The translations under genes were made by a program, and so were the position numbers. Of a DNA stretch of 64,000 bases, positions 35,962 through 47,300 are shown piece after piece. Below the pieces are notes generated by a model. It saw only the letters and a list, made by a program, of their open reading frames with translations. It was not told where the DNA came from and made no database searches. The number at the start of each line of letters is the position of its first letter. Positions within the stretch are counted from its first letter, which is position 1. The stretch is from Sycobia sp. Sy_11 (lineage: Eukaryota; Arthropoda; Insecta; Hymenoptera; Epichrysomallidae): NCBI GenBank assembly GCA_018907035.1, contig JACCIC010000015.1:1731001-1795000 (forward strand). The letters run 5' to 3'.

Positions 35962-38900
35962 CATTCATAAACAATTGGTCATACAGATAATTGAATGTTT
36001 TTCTTTCACACAAATTATAGAATTTTTTCTTGACTAATTTTATAATTTTTTCACCCTCTCTTCTCCCATTCGTAAGATTCATCTGTAATTTTTGTCGTGC
36101 ACCTTACAACACGTATATAATAATGTATTAATATGCCACGCATTTCTTTCTTTCCTTTTTTTTTAATCACATTTATATTTATAATAGCTTATGTAATCAT
36201 ACGTATTTACATGTGTCATTCATTTTTTTTTATACTACGTTACTTTTAACCTAGCGAATCGGTGATCATATCAGTTTAATCTTATTTAATACGACCGAAA
36301 ACTTGGATCTCTTAGCGTAATTTGCTATTATAAGTTATATTCACATTTTCGACGCTATGACTTCGTTATATACTTCTTTTTATTAATTTTCATTGTTCTA
36401 TTATTCTCAAAAGACCACGTATCGATGAAGTTTTTGTCTGCCTTTATTATTAGTATTATTATTATTATTTTTTATAAACAAAGCAGATATTCAGTAGTCT
36501 CTCACTAAGATTAATTGCGAAGAACAAAATGGAGAAAATGTCGCGTAATAGTATTTGAATGAAACTTTGCCTATCATCGTCTTTCTCCGCAAATCGTGCC
36601 ATCGCAAAATTCTTCTACGCTAGTTTGACACTTACAGTGTTTTCAACTACATTGAAATATAGTTCACGTTAAAGGAGTACAATAAATTACGAGAGTAAAA
36701 CCTATCGCATAACATATGGGATAAAATCTATATCGTATAATTTGATGAGCGGAATCTCCATTTTCATTCTCTCCCCATTTAAAAACTCTCTACGGCCCGC
36801 GCCGATCGCCGCGTTGATATGAAAATCTGTTATAAAAGCGCAATGGCAGTTATTCGAGCAGCTTTCCCGATTGTGACGCGTTCGTTGCTCTATGCCCTCG
36901 TTACTTTGATTCTCCTTAACCGAGCTTTAACGGCCTCGTCGTTACGTCGCTGCTCGTTGAACTTTTACGGTTTAATGGCGGTGACGTCTCGGAGAACGAG
37001 AGGAGCAGTAGAAGAAAGTTGAGGAGGCGAGGATGACAGCCTTCCCCCCCTCTCTCTCCTCTCTTTCTCTCTTTCGACCGTATGGAGGAAGACCTGGGAC
37101 TGTATGTGCATCTGGAAATTTGCCACATTTGTCGGTTTTTAATCTATGGATATTTTGCGTCAACGAACACAATAATCCCGTGCGTTGGCGTTAAATGATA
37201 TTTCGAGTAAATTGCCGAAAAATAAAACTTACGTTAATATCGAACTGAAAATTCCGGTTGCAAAAGGACCATTAATCGCGGCTTTTATTTCAATTCAATT
37301 TTATTTCGATTCGTCGCATTTGAAAAGCCTGCCATTCGAGCGGGTACGGCCACCGAGATTCGGATACTGACGGGGTCGAATAATAATCGTCGGATTCAGG
37401 TACTCGAACTGTTAGTTACATCTCGGATGGAAATGCTCCGACGATGGTACGAGTGTTATGAGATTCATTATTTTCAAATATACTCCAACTGTTAGAATAC
37501 CCTTAATAATTGAATACTGGCATCTTTCTAATCACCGTCCGACTTAAATAAACGAGCGATAGCAATGCTCAGGATATTCGTATTCGGATGCTGAGAGTAG
37601 TCGTGGTTTTTAGGACCCAAAAGTTTCATGTACTATTAAATTTCGAATACACAGATATTTATAATTCTCGCAAAGCTTAAATAATGGAACACTTAGGATG
37701 GTATGGTAGATTCAAACATTCGAAAGATTAGAACGTTACTCTTAAATTTGAGACACTAAAATAATTATAATTCAGCTGCGACTTGATTAGTCGAACGGTT
37801 AAAATACTGAAGGAATTTGGGTACTGAAATGGCAACACTGCGAGATTCAGATCCGAAATAATTGAACGGTTGTAATAATCTTGTGATTCGAACTTTTATT
37901 TGCATACTTGAAAATTCAAATCCGTTTATCGACCGAAATTAAAGAGTCTTGAAGACCGTGACTAGATTTACACACAAATACTACAAAAGTAATTTTATAA
38001 TTAAAATTTTACTTAGAATATTAAAGTAACAAATTTTCTAAATCTAATTTCGTTTCTGTGTATAAAATTGTCCATATAGTCTGTATAGATCGTACAAATA
38101 AAAGATTGGTCATTATTGCAAATTGTGCTCGTGACGAAATTCGTCATACAGAAGACTTAGTTTGATTTACTTTTGGCAGAAATTAAAACTTGTCCATTAC
38201 ACGTTGCAGGAAGACGAACAGAATCTTTGGCACAGCTATGAGTTCATATTATTCGACAGGGTAAGGGTTTTTTCGTTTTTTTCTTTTTCTTTTTCGATTT
38301 CCAAGCAGCCCCATATCCGCATTATATTTACATGATTTCCGTGGCGCATCCGCATATAATTTCTTTTATCATTAATTCATAAATATACAAGGGACTTCAC
38401 ATGTATTTATATATAGTAATACTTTCATAACGCCAATAAACATCTGAATAAAATAAATAGCGCTAGTAAATAATTATTATAACGATAAATCTTAATGCTA
38501 AAAATTTCATAATATAATATTAATAAATATCGAGAGATGATCGTTGAGGTATAATTGATTGGCTGATCGAAAGGCTTGTTACGATAATTACAATCGCCAT
38601 AAATCGGACTTATATTCACATTATTATGCATATACTCAAAAACTTTTTGTTAAAGCGATGACGAAAAGAGGGTCTCGACCAATCCACGAGTCCTACAATC
38701 TTCAACGTGTGTACTCGTCATTTCTCCTCCTCTTTCACACGCTTATCATATAATTTTTACAGAATCGAGCGCGATTCGGCGCGCGCCCACCCGTTACTCT
38801 CGGGTAGATAAACTATACGTATTAGCAGTATTACGATGTCACTCCAAATTTCGTTATTTTATCGACGCGTGTGCGGGGGCGGGGATGATGCAGGGTTTGA

Positions 38901-39919
38901 GCTTTATCAAGCCCACCGATGACACTTCGAAGTTATACGCGCATTAATGCGGAATCGATGGGAGCGGTTGTCGGCCGAGAGCGCTTCGATATTAACGGCG
39001 ACAGCTTGATCATGGGATGATAAAATTTTTTTTCACAAACGTACGAATCTGAAATTCTCCTGTAAAATTTTAACGTAAAACGGGCTTTCGTTGGACAATA
39101 GAATTGCGCGGTAGCATTATAGTTATATAGATATAGTGCGGAAACAATGGCAAGATCCCCTCCCGCCACCCCCCTCTATTTTATCGCCACTTCAAAATGA
39201 CTCGTTAGCGAGTGCACAAGTTGAATGAAAGATTTGAAATTCGTGTAAGAAAGCTCGGCGAGAAAATTTGTATGTAAAAGCTGCTCTCAATATTGCGCGA
39301 CGCACTCGAGAGAGCGGCCGTCCGTTGAAAAACGAAACGAAATGTATCCGCGCTTGAACGAAATCTGATGCTCTCGTGCGCAATTAGCCCCTTCTATCTC
39401 CGAGCGATAGTCGCTTCAAGCTTCAACTCCCTCCGCCCCCCCCCTCCCCCAACTCCCCGTTTCGTGAACGTACTTCGTTTGCCCCTCCCCGACCCCCTTG
39501 CCCGCCACACTTCGCGAATCAAATGTACAGAGTCAGAATGGTCGAATAACGGATGAATGGAAACTCGAATCGCGCGAGCTCGTGTATCCGTGGTTCAAAG
39601 GTCTCTTTGTCGAAAATTTTATTATTTAATTAAACCTCCCTCTCCCTATCTCTCTCTTTCACTCTCTCGCTCTATCACTCTGCTATATATATATTTTTTT
39701 TTCTTACGTCGACTGTAGTCTAATGTTTTGCGCGAACGCTATAACTTCTCCGCTATATTATATGTAAAAATCCTTTGGCATCGTTGCGGAGACAAAGTGT
39801 TTATGATTTTTTCTCCTTTCAGGTCAATTGTGATTGTGGAATGTTCGACACTACACTCGACTGAATAGATCAAATTGCTTTATCAAAGTGATGAAGGAAG
39901 TTTTACGGGTGTATATTCG

Positions 39920-39921
<2 letters not shown>

Positions 39922-39979
<58 letters not shown>
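39922..39979. repeat. (AT)n microsatellite
   Basis: About 29 uninterrupted AT units. Confidence 0.97.
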
Positions 39980-39987
<8 letters not shown>

Positions 39988-40440
39988 ATCTGTTTTTTAT
40001 TATTTTAGCGGAACGTACGCGACTACGGCGCTGAATTATAAAAAAGTACGAAGCAGTCTGTCGATCGGATTGACCGTGGTTCCTTATTATTCGTTATTAT
40101 TTTTCATTAATCGTTAATTTTAATTATTATTTATTTTTTGTCGCTATTAATTTAATTTTAATTTTATTAATTTTAATTTTATCCTCGAGTCCGTTATCGT
40201 CTAATAATTATTGGTATATGAGCATTCGATTTTAGTCTAGATGCCGCGGTGTCGTTTCTAGTATTTTCAAGCCTTGTATTCTTTTTTTATGATATAAATT
40301 ACTAATCGATGTCAATGTAATTGAATTTCTTTAATTTCTATAATTGAAAAAATAACATTTATGTTATATAAACACGTAATTAAAAATCAGAATTTACAGC
40401 AAAATTCCTAATTAGTTGTGTTAAATAAAAATATTCATTA

Positions 40441-40795
40441 CTGGAGCGTAAAATTGAACCTTACGCATGCGAAGATGGGTGACTTCGACTTTCTTGTCGT
40501 ACAGCAGTCTAAAGTTAATCGCTCTAGCTGTGCATAATAATTGCAAAAGTAATTTCTCAATACAGTAGGCGTAAAAATACACCAAAACGTGTCGCGGGTG
40601 TAAAGTTTAACTTCACGGTTAATGGGCGCAGTAGATGGACGCCCTGGCTTGACGAATTTTTGTCACACTGTATCAAAAAATATTATTTCGAATAGTACAC
40701 GCCTGCACGATGAGAAATAGCCAGTCAATCTGTTCGTGCCAATTTAACTCTCAGCTCTACTTTTGCAAAGCCTAGGTTCAATTTTACGCCCGGCA
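40441..40795. mobile_element. MITE-like element with terminal and subterminal repeats
   Basis: The left end GGAGCGTAAAATTGAACCT and the right end (reverse complement) GGGCGTAAAATTGAACCT are near-perfect terminal inverted repeats about 350 bp apart. Internal relatives of the same motif occur at about 40567 (GGCGTAAAAATACACC) and 40597 (GGGTGTAAAGTTTAACTTCA), as subterminal repeats often do. No coding sequence and no family recognised. Confidence 0.75.
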
Positions 40796-41815
40796 GTCGA
40801 AAATAATTGGTTACGTCAATTGAAAACATGGACAAGAGCACGCAGAAACGTGCAACGAGAAGATAAATATTACAATTCACGCCGCGTAAAATAATCCATT
40901 AACAAAATCTTTTTTTCGCCCGGCATTCGGACTGGCGGAAAACGTCTCATTATTCGTTTGGTGTGTATTTTGCTTTCACTGACAACGATCGCGCAATTGT
41001 ACAAATTCTTATCTATCGCGCAACTTGTACATTTACCACTGTTATTTATAAGCAGCCTATTTCTAATATTTGAGCTGGCAGTCGAATTTGCGTATTTGTT
41101 TATTCGGCACCCTTGGCTTGTCTCTCGGTCGAACTTTAATCGTCGTCTTTATTACAATATTTCAATATGCGCTGTATATTATAATCTAAAATGCATTTTA
41201 AACGCGTACTTTTAGTTTTTCTGTATGCGTGTGCGTGTGCTCCCCCCCCTTCATCTTAATGTTAAACTTTATAAATACTCAAGAAAGCCGCACGTTGTCG
41301 TACTTTTTTTTTACATACGTACATTACTTATTGTTTTATACATGTGAAATAATTGAGCGCTCTCGGAATGTGCAAGTTGCTTTGTAATATCTACATATAA
41401 TATAAAGCAAGGAGATTTTTCTTTGTAAATTTTATTAAAATTGTGCGAGGAGTTAAAATGCATCGTGACTGCCATTCTTATCAGATTTAATCAAGTCAGC
41501 CTCCAATTTGATAAAAATTCGCTGTTTCAAAAAATTTTGAGCCAGAACCAGATAAAACGCAATACAGATCTATACGGCAGTTTTGGCATTTTTAATTTAT
41601 AGAACTGAGATGGAAGCCTTCGATTACTCGTGAAATCGGAATAGTATTTTTCTTCAAATTGTTGCGCACTCGTCACATAAATTATATATTTTACACAGTT
41701 CGTTGGAAATCAATCGATTCTCCACGATATTGACATTCATGTGAATTTTACGTTCTACAATTACTATTTCAAGCCTTCCTCCACAGCTTGTTCTCGTTTT
41801 CTTTTTCTTCGTGAA

Positions 41816-41819
<4 letters not shown>

Positions 41820-41862
<43 letters not shown>
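41820..41862. repeat. (AT)n microsatellite
   Basis: About 21 AT units. Confidence 0.97.
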
Positions 41863-41865
<3 letters not shown>

Positions 41866-42026
41866 TCTACGTGTTTAAGTGTACGTACGTGTGAACGTGT
41901 CTTTGTATATATATAAAAATTTATCAAAGAGGAAAAATCTTACAAGTTTAAAAGGTAATTAGCGACGAACAACTATTACATTATATGTATATATCTGCTC
42001 AAGTGTTGCGCGCGACGAGTATATAA

Positions 42027-42046
42027 TTTTTTTTTTTTTTTTTTTT
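42027..42046. repeat. poly(T) tract
   Basis: Twenty consecutive T. Confidence 0.95.
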
Positions 42047-43665
42047 GGTAAAAAGAATTCTTTTAGTTTTCTTCATTCGAGGAGAAGAATCTCGGAAAAA
42101 TTTTCGCTTCGGAGACCTCGCTGTAGTCCAAAGACCTCAGAGTCGTGCAGCCGTTTTGTATATATGTATATATATGTATATACATACTATCTCGATCTAA
42201 TAATAACAGTTTTGCATCTCCGTGGCTCTTGTTGCTTTCGGCCTGCACATGTCGATTTTGTAATTTAGTTGGTCCCGAACGGTGAATGTGCCTATGTGTG
42301 TGTGTTATTTTTTCTTGAATTAATTCAACCCCTCATGCACAGCACGTGATTTTTCTTTTATCTATATAACACGGGTTCCGTACGAGCTCCACTCGCGCGA
42401 ATTCGATTATCGCGTTTCCACCTCCTGTCGCTTCGAATCTTGTTACTCGCGTATTTACCATGTATTTACCCGTCTCCTCGTATGTGCGCGTGCCTGTGTT
42501 CCCTCATTAATGCCTGTGCGCCACCTATCGCGGGTTATAGGGAATTCTGTATTAAACGCTAATCAATTATCTATAAATGGGATGTTGCGAGCGAAATTAC
42601 ACGAGCGATGCGAGTCTTATTATTATATTACTCTTTATCGATGTTCACTGACAGTTTTGCAGATTTTTACAGAAAGTCCGACGGCTGATTAGCAAATACG
42701 ATTAAATTGTCCGCGATCCTTTCAGCTGATTCTGCGTTATAAAACATGACTGACACTGATAAATTTAGTATACATAAATAGAATTTCAAAAACCGATACG
42801 TATTTGGTTATTAATAAATTTTTTAATTCTCACTTGAAATAGTTTTTATAACTAAAATTTTATGACTTTTCATTATCGAAAAAAAGAACTTCAGAAAGGG
42901 CAGCCGACGTAAACCTTTATCGAACGAGTGACCTACGCTGTTTTTTTAAACAAGAGTCTGTACACATTTTTATCGAATTGCAAATTTTAATTTATCGAAT
43001 ATTTTATTTTCCATATTAAATAGTTCTGCAAAAATTTGTTATATATATTCGAAGATTTTGAAAATTTGATGACCAAAAATTATGAAATGAAATTTTCCGT
43101 GCCGTTTGACGAAATTGCTTGAAAATTTGTAGCTTCGCAGCAATGTGGAATATAGCTACAAGTGAAGACCATAATTAATTAATGGTCTTGATAATTTTGC
43201 GTCATCAGACAGTTCAAGCCAATGCTGAAGTTTTGGTGGACCTAGTAAAAATTAATCTATTTAACATAATAAATTATTACTAATTTGAGCTAATCATTCC
43301 TTATATATTTATTTTCCATTTACGCATCGTTTCAAGCAAGTTCTCCAAACTTTTTAACTTAAGATCTTTTTTTCCGATCGGTAAAAGTTTACCTCTACTA
43401 CCTCTTTAAATGTCTTTCATAAAACATACATGCTTTCCAATTCTCTAATTGAAATTAAACACTTTAAATGGAACAAACTTCGTCAGGAGCCGTCGATCAA
43501 CCTGACTAAGAACTAGATTGCGTCAATCGCTGATATTTAATTTTCTGAAATAAACGGCGTAACAGCTTCTGGATCAGCGGTAAATCATATATTGCATTGG
43601 TAAAAAAGAGCAAAATCGCAAACCTTGCGAAACAGGCACACTTAACCACTGATTTTGAGCCCGTT

Positions 43666-43703
<38 letters not shown>

Positions 43704-43724
43704 TCCCTCCCTCCCTCCCTCCCT
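43666..43724. repeat. (CT)n-(CCCT)n tract
   Basis: CT dinucleotides followed by CCTCCCTCCCTCCC. It lies about 60-120 bp past the stop of the minus-strand gene, so on that strand it would be a GA-rich 3' UTR tract. Confidence 0.95.
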
Positions 43725-43785
43725 CACAACTCGATCCCAAACAATCCGTTAACCATCAGCCCGTCAACCGACGTCTTATATATAT

Positions 43786-44358
43786 TTACACGTAGAGTAC
43801 AATCATGTAGTTGAGATAGCGCGGATGGGAGGAGGTGCCGTTTAGCCTCTTCGGTGCCTCCTCGTCGTTCTCGCTGGCGGTCGTGTCGCCTTTTGCCTCG
43901 ACGATGGTCGCCAGCCTCTCCACCTGCAGTGGGCAGCCGCCGACCTCGAGTTCGCTCGTCGTCGTCGTCGTCGTCGTCGTCATCGTCTCGTCCGACTCGT
44001 CGTCGATCGAGCGATTGTTCACGTGTATCCTGACGCTGGGCTCGACGAGCAGGCGCTTCACCGTCGACGCCGTCGTCGCCGTTGCCGCATCCTCCTCGTC
44101 CGTCGTGGAGGTCATGTGAGCGTTCGCCTGGTGCTCGCAGCAGCAGGCCGCGCCACTGGCGGCTGCGGCAGCGGCAGCCAGCTCGTCCTGGCAGCTGAAG
44201 CAGATCAGGTCGCCGCCCTCGTCCGTCTCCGAGAGCTCGCAGTGCGGGCAGCGGGACGAGTTGATCCGCTGGCGGGACTCGTGCGACGGTTTGCTCGACT
44301 CGCATTGGGCGCAGGCGGGGGAGTCCTCCGAGTCATCGCGCTCGAGCGGCCGTCGACC
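43786..44358 (-). CDS. minus-strand gene, exon D (last coding exon, cysteine-rich)
   Basis: Acceptor TCTTCGCAG|GGT; stop TAA at 43788-43786. Contains CAQCESSKPSHESRQRINSS, RCPHCELSETDEGGDLICFS, CQDEL, an eight-alanine stretch, CCCEHQ and an eight-threonine run encoded by ACG/ACGA-type repeats, and ends RYLNYMIVLYV. The paired CxxC motifs could bind zinc. The Thr and Ala runs are triplet-repeat expansions typical of insect regulatory proteins. Confidence 0.8.
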   Translation of the reverse strand, partial: GRRPLERDDSEDSPACAQCESSKPSHESRQRINSSRCPHCELSETDEGGDLICFSCQDELAAAAAAASGAACCCEHQANAHMTSTTDEEDAATATTASTVKRLLVEPSVRIHVNNRSIDDESDETMTTTTTTTTSELEVGGCPLQVERLATIVEAKGDTTASENDEEAPKRLNGTSSHPRYLNYMIVLYV

Positions 44359-47300
44359 CTGCGAAGATTTTTGACAATGAGGAGGCATTGAAGATATTTT
44401 TTTTAAAGACAGGTGGGTTTTGTAAGAGAGGTGGGTAGAGGGTGGAAGGCATAAGACTAATATTCATTTGAAGAGTGAACTCTCTACATTTCAATCAGTG
44501 AAAGCAACTGGAAACCAATGTAAATCAATTCGCTTATGAATTATACATTAGACAGATATATTATACGTCGATGGCGCGGCACACAAGATGCATCATTGAG
44601 AATAATTGGAATTTTTTGAAAACAAGATACTTTAGGAAAAAAACACGCAAGCGATCAATTTTGCAGGAAATTCAAATTTCAAAGAGGCTATGCAAATCAT
44701 TGATACATTTTTGGGTCCGGACCCTTAATAAGGATGCTATAAGACCAGCTATATATATTTTTGATATGAGTTAAATTAGATGTGAAGAAGTGAAGATTAG
44801 ATGTAACAACTAAACATTGGCAATAAGTCTCGGGACTATTATAAGATATAGCTGCTAAAAGATATTCTTGGATGAAAAAATTAAAAAATACTGCTCAAGC
44901 AAAACAACGAATTTATAAGTGCTATTTGTACTTTTCTCCATTGATAATAATTTTAACACGCAGTCGTATATATACAAATGATACTGAAATTTCAGATCAC
45001 TCAAATCTGAATTTTGTTGTAGGAAACATTAAAAATGTTAATATTTTTTTAACCAATTGTAAATTACATTGGATACCGCGTGACTTGAAGATATCAGAAA
45101 AGCAGTGAATTCGTTATGATATTGAAAACTGTGTTCAAAGGTAGTCCTGTGTTTTCTCACAATTGATATTAAACAGCAATGTCTCAACTGTTCAGAGTTG
45201 ATTTGCAGTTGTTAAAGAGAAATATAAATGTACGATAATGAGCGAATTATTGATAAATTACGATCCAGAATCAAAATGATAACCAGCTGATTGGGGAACA
45301 GTGGATAAAGCCTTTCAAAGAAACTGAGAATTCAAACATTAAGTGACAATGCTACCACCTCTATATGGTGAGATTCTCGTGGAAGTTCATTTCATCGTTT
45401 ATCGAAGGAAAAGCAAATCCTTCAATTGTAAATATTACGTAAGATGTTAGAAAATTATCTGGGTCAAAAAAGACCTCAAATGCAAAAGAAAAAAATGTCT
45501 ATTTCACCAGGATAATATTTATACATCATGTTATAAGTCCACGAAAACAATGGTCAAATTGAAAGAATTGAACGTCTAATTGCTTCCATAGATGCTTATT
45601 TTAAATGTAAAGACAAATCTTTCTATAAAATATTCTAAAAAGGTTAAAGGATAGATAAACTGAATATATCGTACTTCAAAAGAAATGTATTGATGTATCA
45701 AGTTAAATTTTGTTCAAAAGGTTGTGTTTTCTTTATTAGGTTCAAGAATTATTCAGCGATGTGTTACTATGGATTCAGCGATGTGTTACGATGTAACTGA
45801 GTTTCTACTATGGCCCTCTGATATCCTGTTTCTACTATAGCCTCTTTGAGATCCTGAAAGATGAAGATTTCTTGACAGCGTTTTAGCCGCGTAGCTTCCG
45901 AATTTTTCTAATGTATACCAGATTTCAGCAGTCTTCACTAATTGAAAATTCAAGAGCAGGAAAGAGGTTATTACGTTTACAGATTTATTTGCACGAAATG
46001 GGTAGAGTTGAAACTTTCAAATATTTACAATGAGAGGTATATTAATCTGTTTAAGGGGGTACGTATAATGCACATGAAATTAGATATAAAATGGATAAAT
46101 ACAGGAATCGTTTATTACGAAATATTGCATTTACAAATTTACCTTGAATCCTTAGATAACAATACATATTTATTCAAATACTACTTTTGGATTTATTTTT
46201 CAGCGGTATTCTAGTCAAACCAGCTCTAATTTAAATTTAAGTATATTATGATTACCTTCTGATAAGATTTTTTATTATTTTTTATCAATATGGAAATAAA
46301 CAAGTTTGAGATCAGTAAATTTCTTGTCATTTTACATCGTGACATGCAGTTTCAATATTTTTATTTTAATTTCACAAGATGAAACGTCAGTAAGCTATAA
46401 ACTCATTTATAATTTAACAAAAATATTTCTATTTATAATTATTTATCTGAAGCTAACAAGCTGACAGCTACAATTTACATTATTTATACAATTTAATATA
46501 AATTTCGATTATAATAGTCACAAATTTACGAGCTGGTTGAATTTCAAATTAAATTTTAAACGCAGTAGTTGTCAATACAAATTATATAACACATAGTATA
46601 CAAATAGGATGAGATTTTTCCAACGTACAGTAATATTATAAAATAAAAATTCAGAAGATACTTCGGTGATTGTATATAATAGACATATAAATAGGAACGT
46701 GTGCAAATAATAGTATTTGTCAAAGTAAACACTTACACACAAGTGAAACGATTCAAATACTGTGAAAAAAAAAAATATTTTACATTATAGTTGTATAAAA
46801 ACTTGTCGTACTTGTTCAATACCACAAACTTTTTCGAGATCGTTCCTCGTTTCCGCAAAGAGAATGCCGCCTATATATATTTTCTTGTGGCTAATACATT
46901 AGGAGCACGCATTCGTGGCAAATCTTTTTACACTAATCTTCCAACACGAACGAAAGTGACTCTTGCACAACTTGCAAGCGGCGTTTCTGTAGGATTATCA
47001 TTTTTATGGAGTTTGATCGCTGAGCTATCGTACATAAAGTGGACTGGCCGAAAGAAAATCAGGCAACATTGGTATATATCTGTCCGTGCGATTTTGCAGC
47101 GGAGATCCAATATTATTTATAATTACACTTTAAAAGTGCTTTTATAAATATTTTTTTTACCTATATTTTGCAATATAAAATTTCTGTTTTGTTCATCATG
47201 GTATAAGTAAATAATTCAGAAAATCTCGTAATTGAAATTATTAATTAAATCATGTCGCCGAAATGATGGATGACAATGCGTACGTCGTTAATTTCGAACC

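Larger units (their letters stand above)
35250..43785 (-). other. less AT-rich stretch downstream of the minus-strand gene; possible long 3' UTR
   Basis: From about 35.25 kb to 43.8 kb the sequence is visibly less AT-rich and richer in CpG than 1-35 kb, but holds no supported coding exon. It begins right after the stop codon of the minus-strand gene. Minus-strand AATAAA hexamers occur near 43313-43308 (a short UTR of about 475 nt) and near 35264-35259, where the composition also changes. Very long 3' UTRs are common for insect neural genes. Whether this is transcribed is inference. A GC-rich patch with CCCCTCCCC runs lies at 39420-39510. Confidence 0.25.

Noticed and set aside
43835..44391. 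Long plus-strand open frames opposite exon D (likewise 48369-48626, 51219-51674, 55067-55621)
   Set aside because: Antisense shadows of GC-rich minus-strand exons. The minus frames have splice sites with matching phases and sensible composition; the plus frames do not.
46791..47147. 118-codon plus-strand frame in an intron of the minus-strand gene
   Set aside because: No recognised motif, no flanking exon signals, and chance frames of this size occur; kept out of the gene list.
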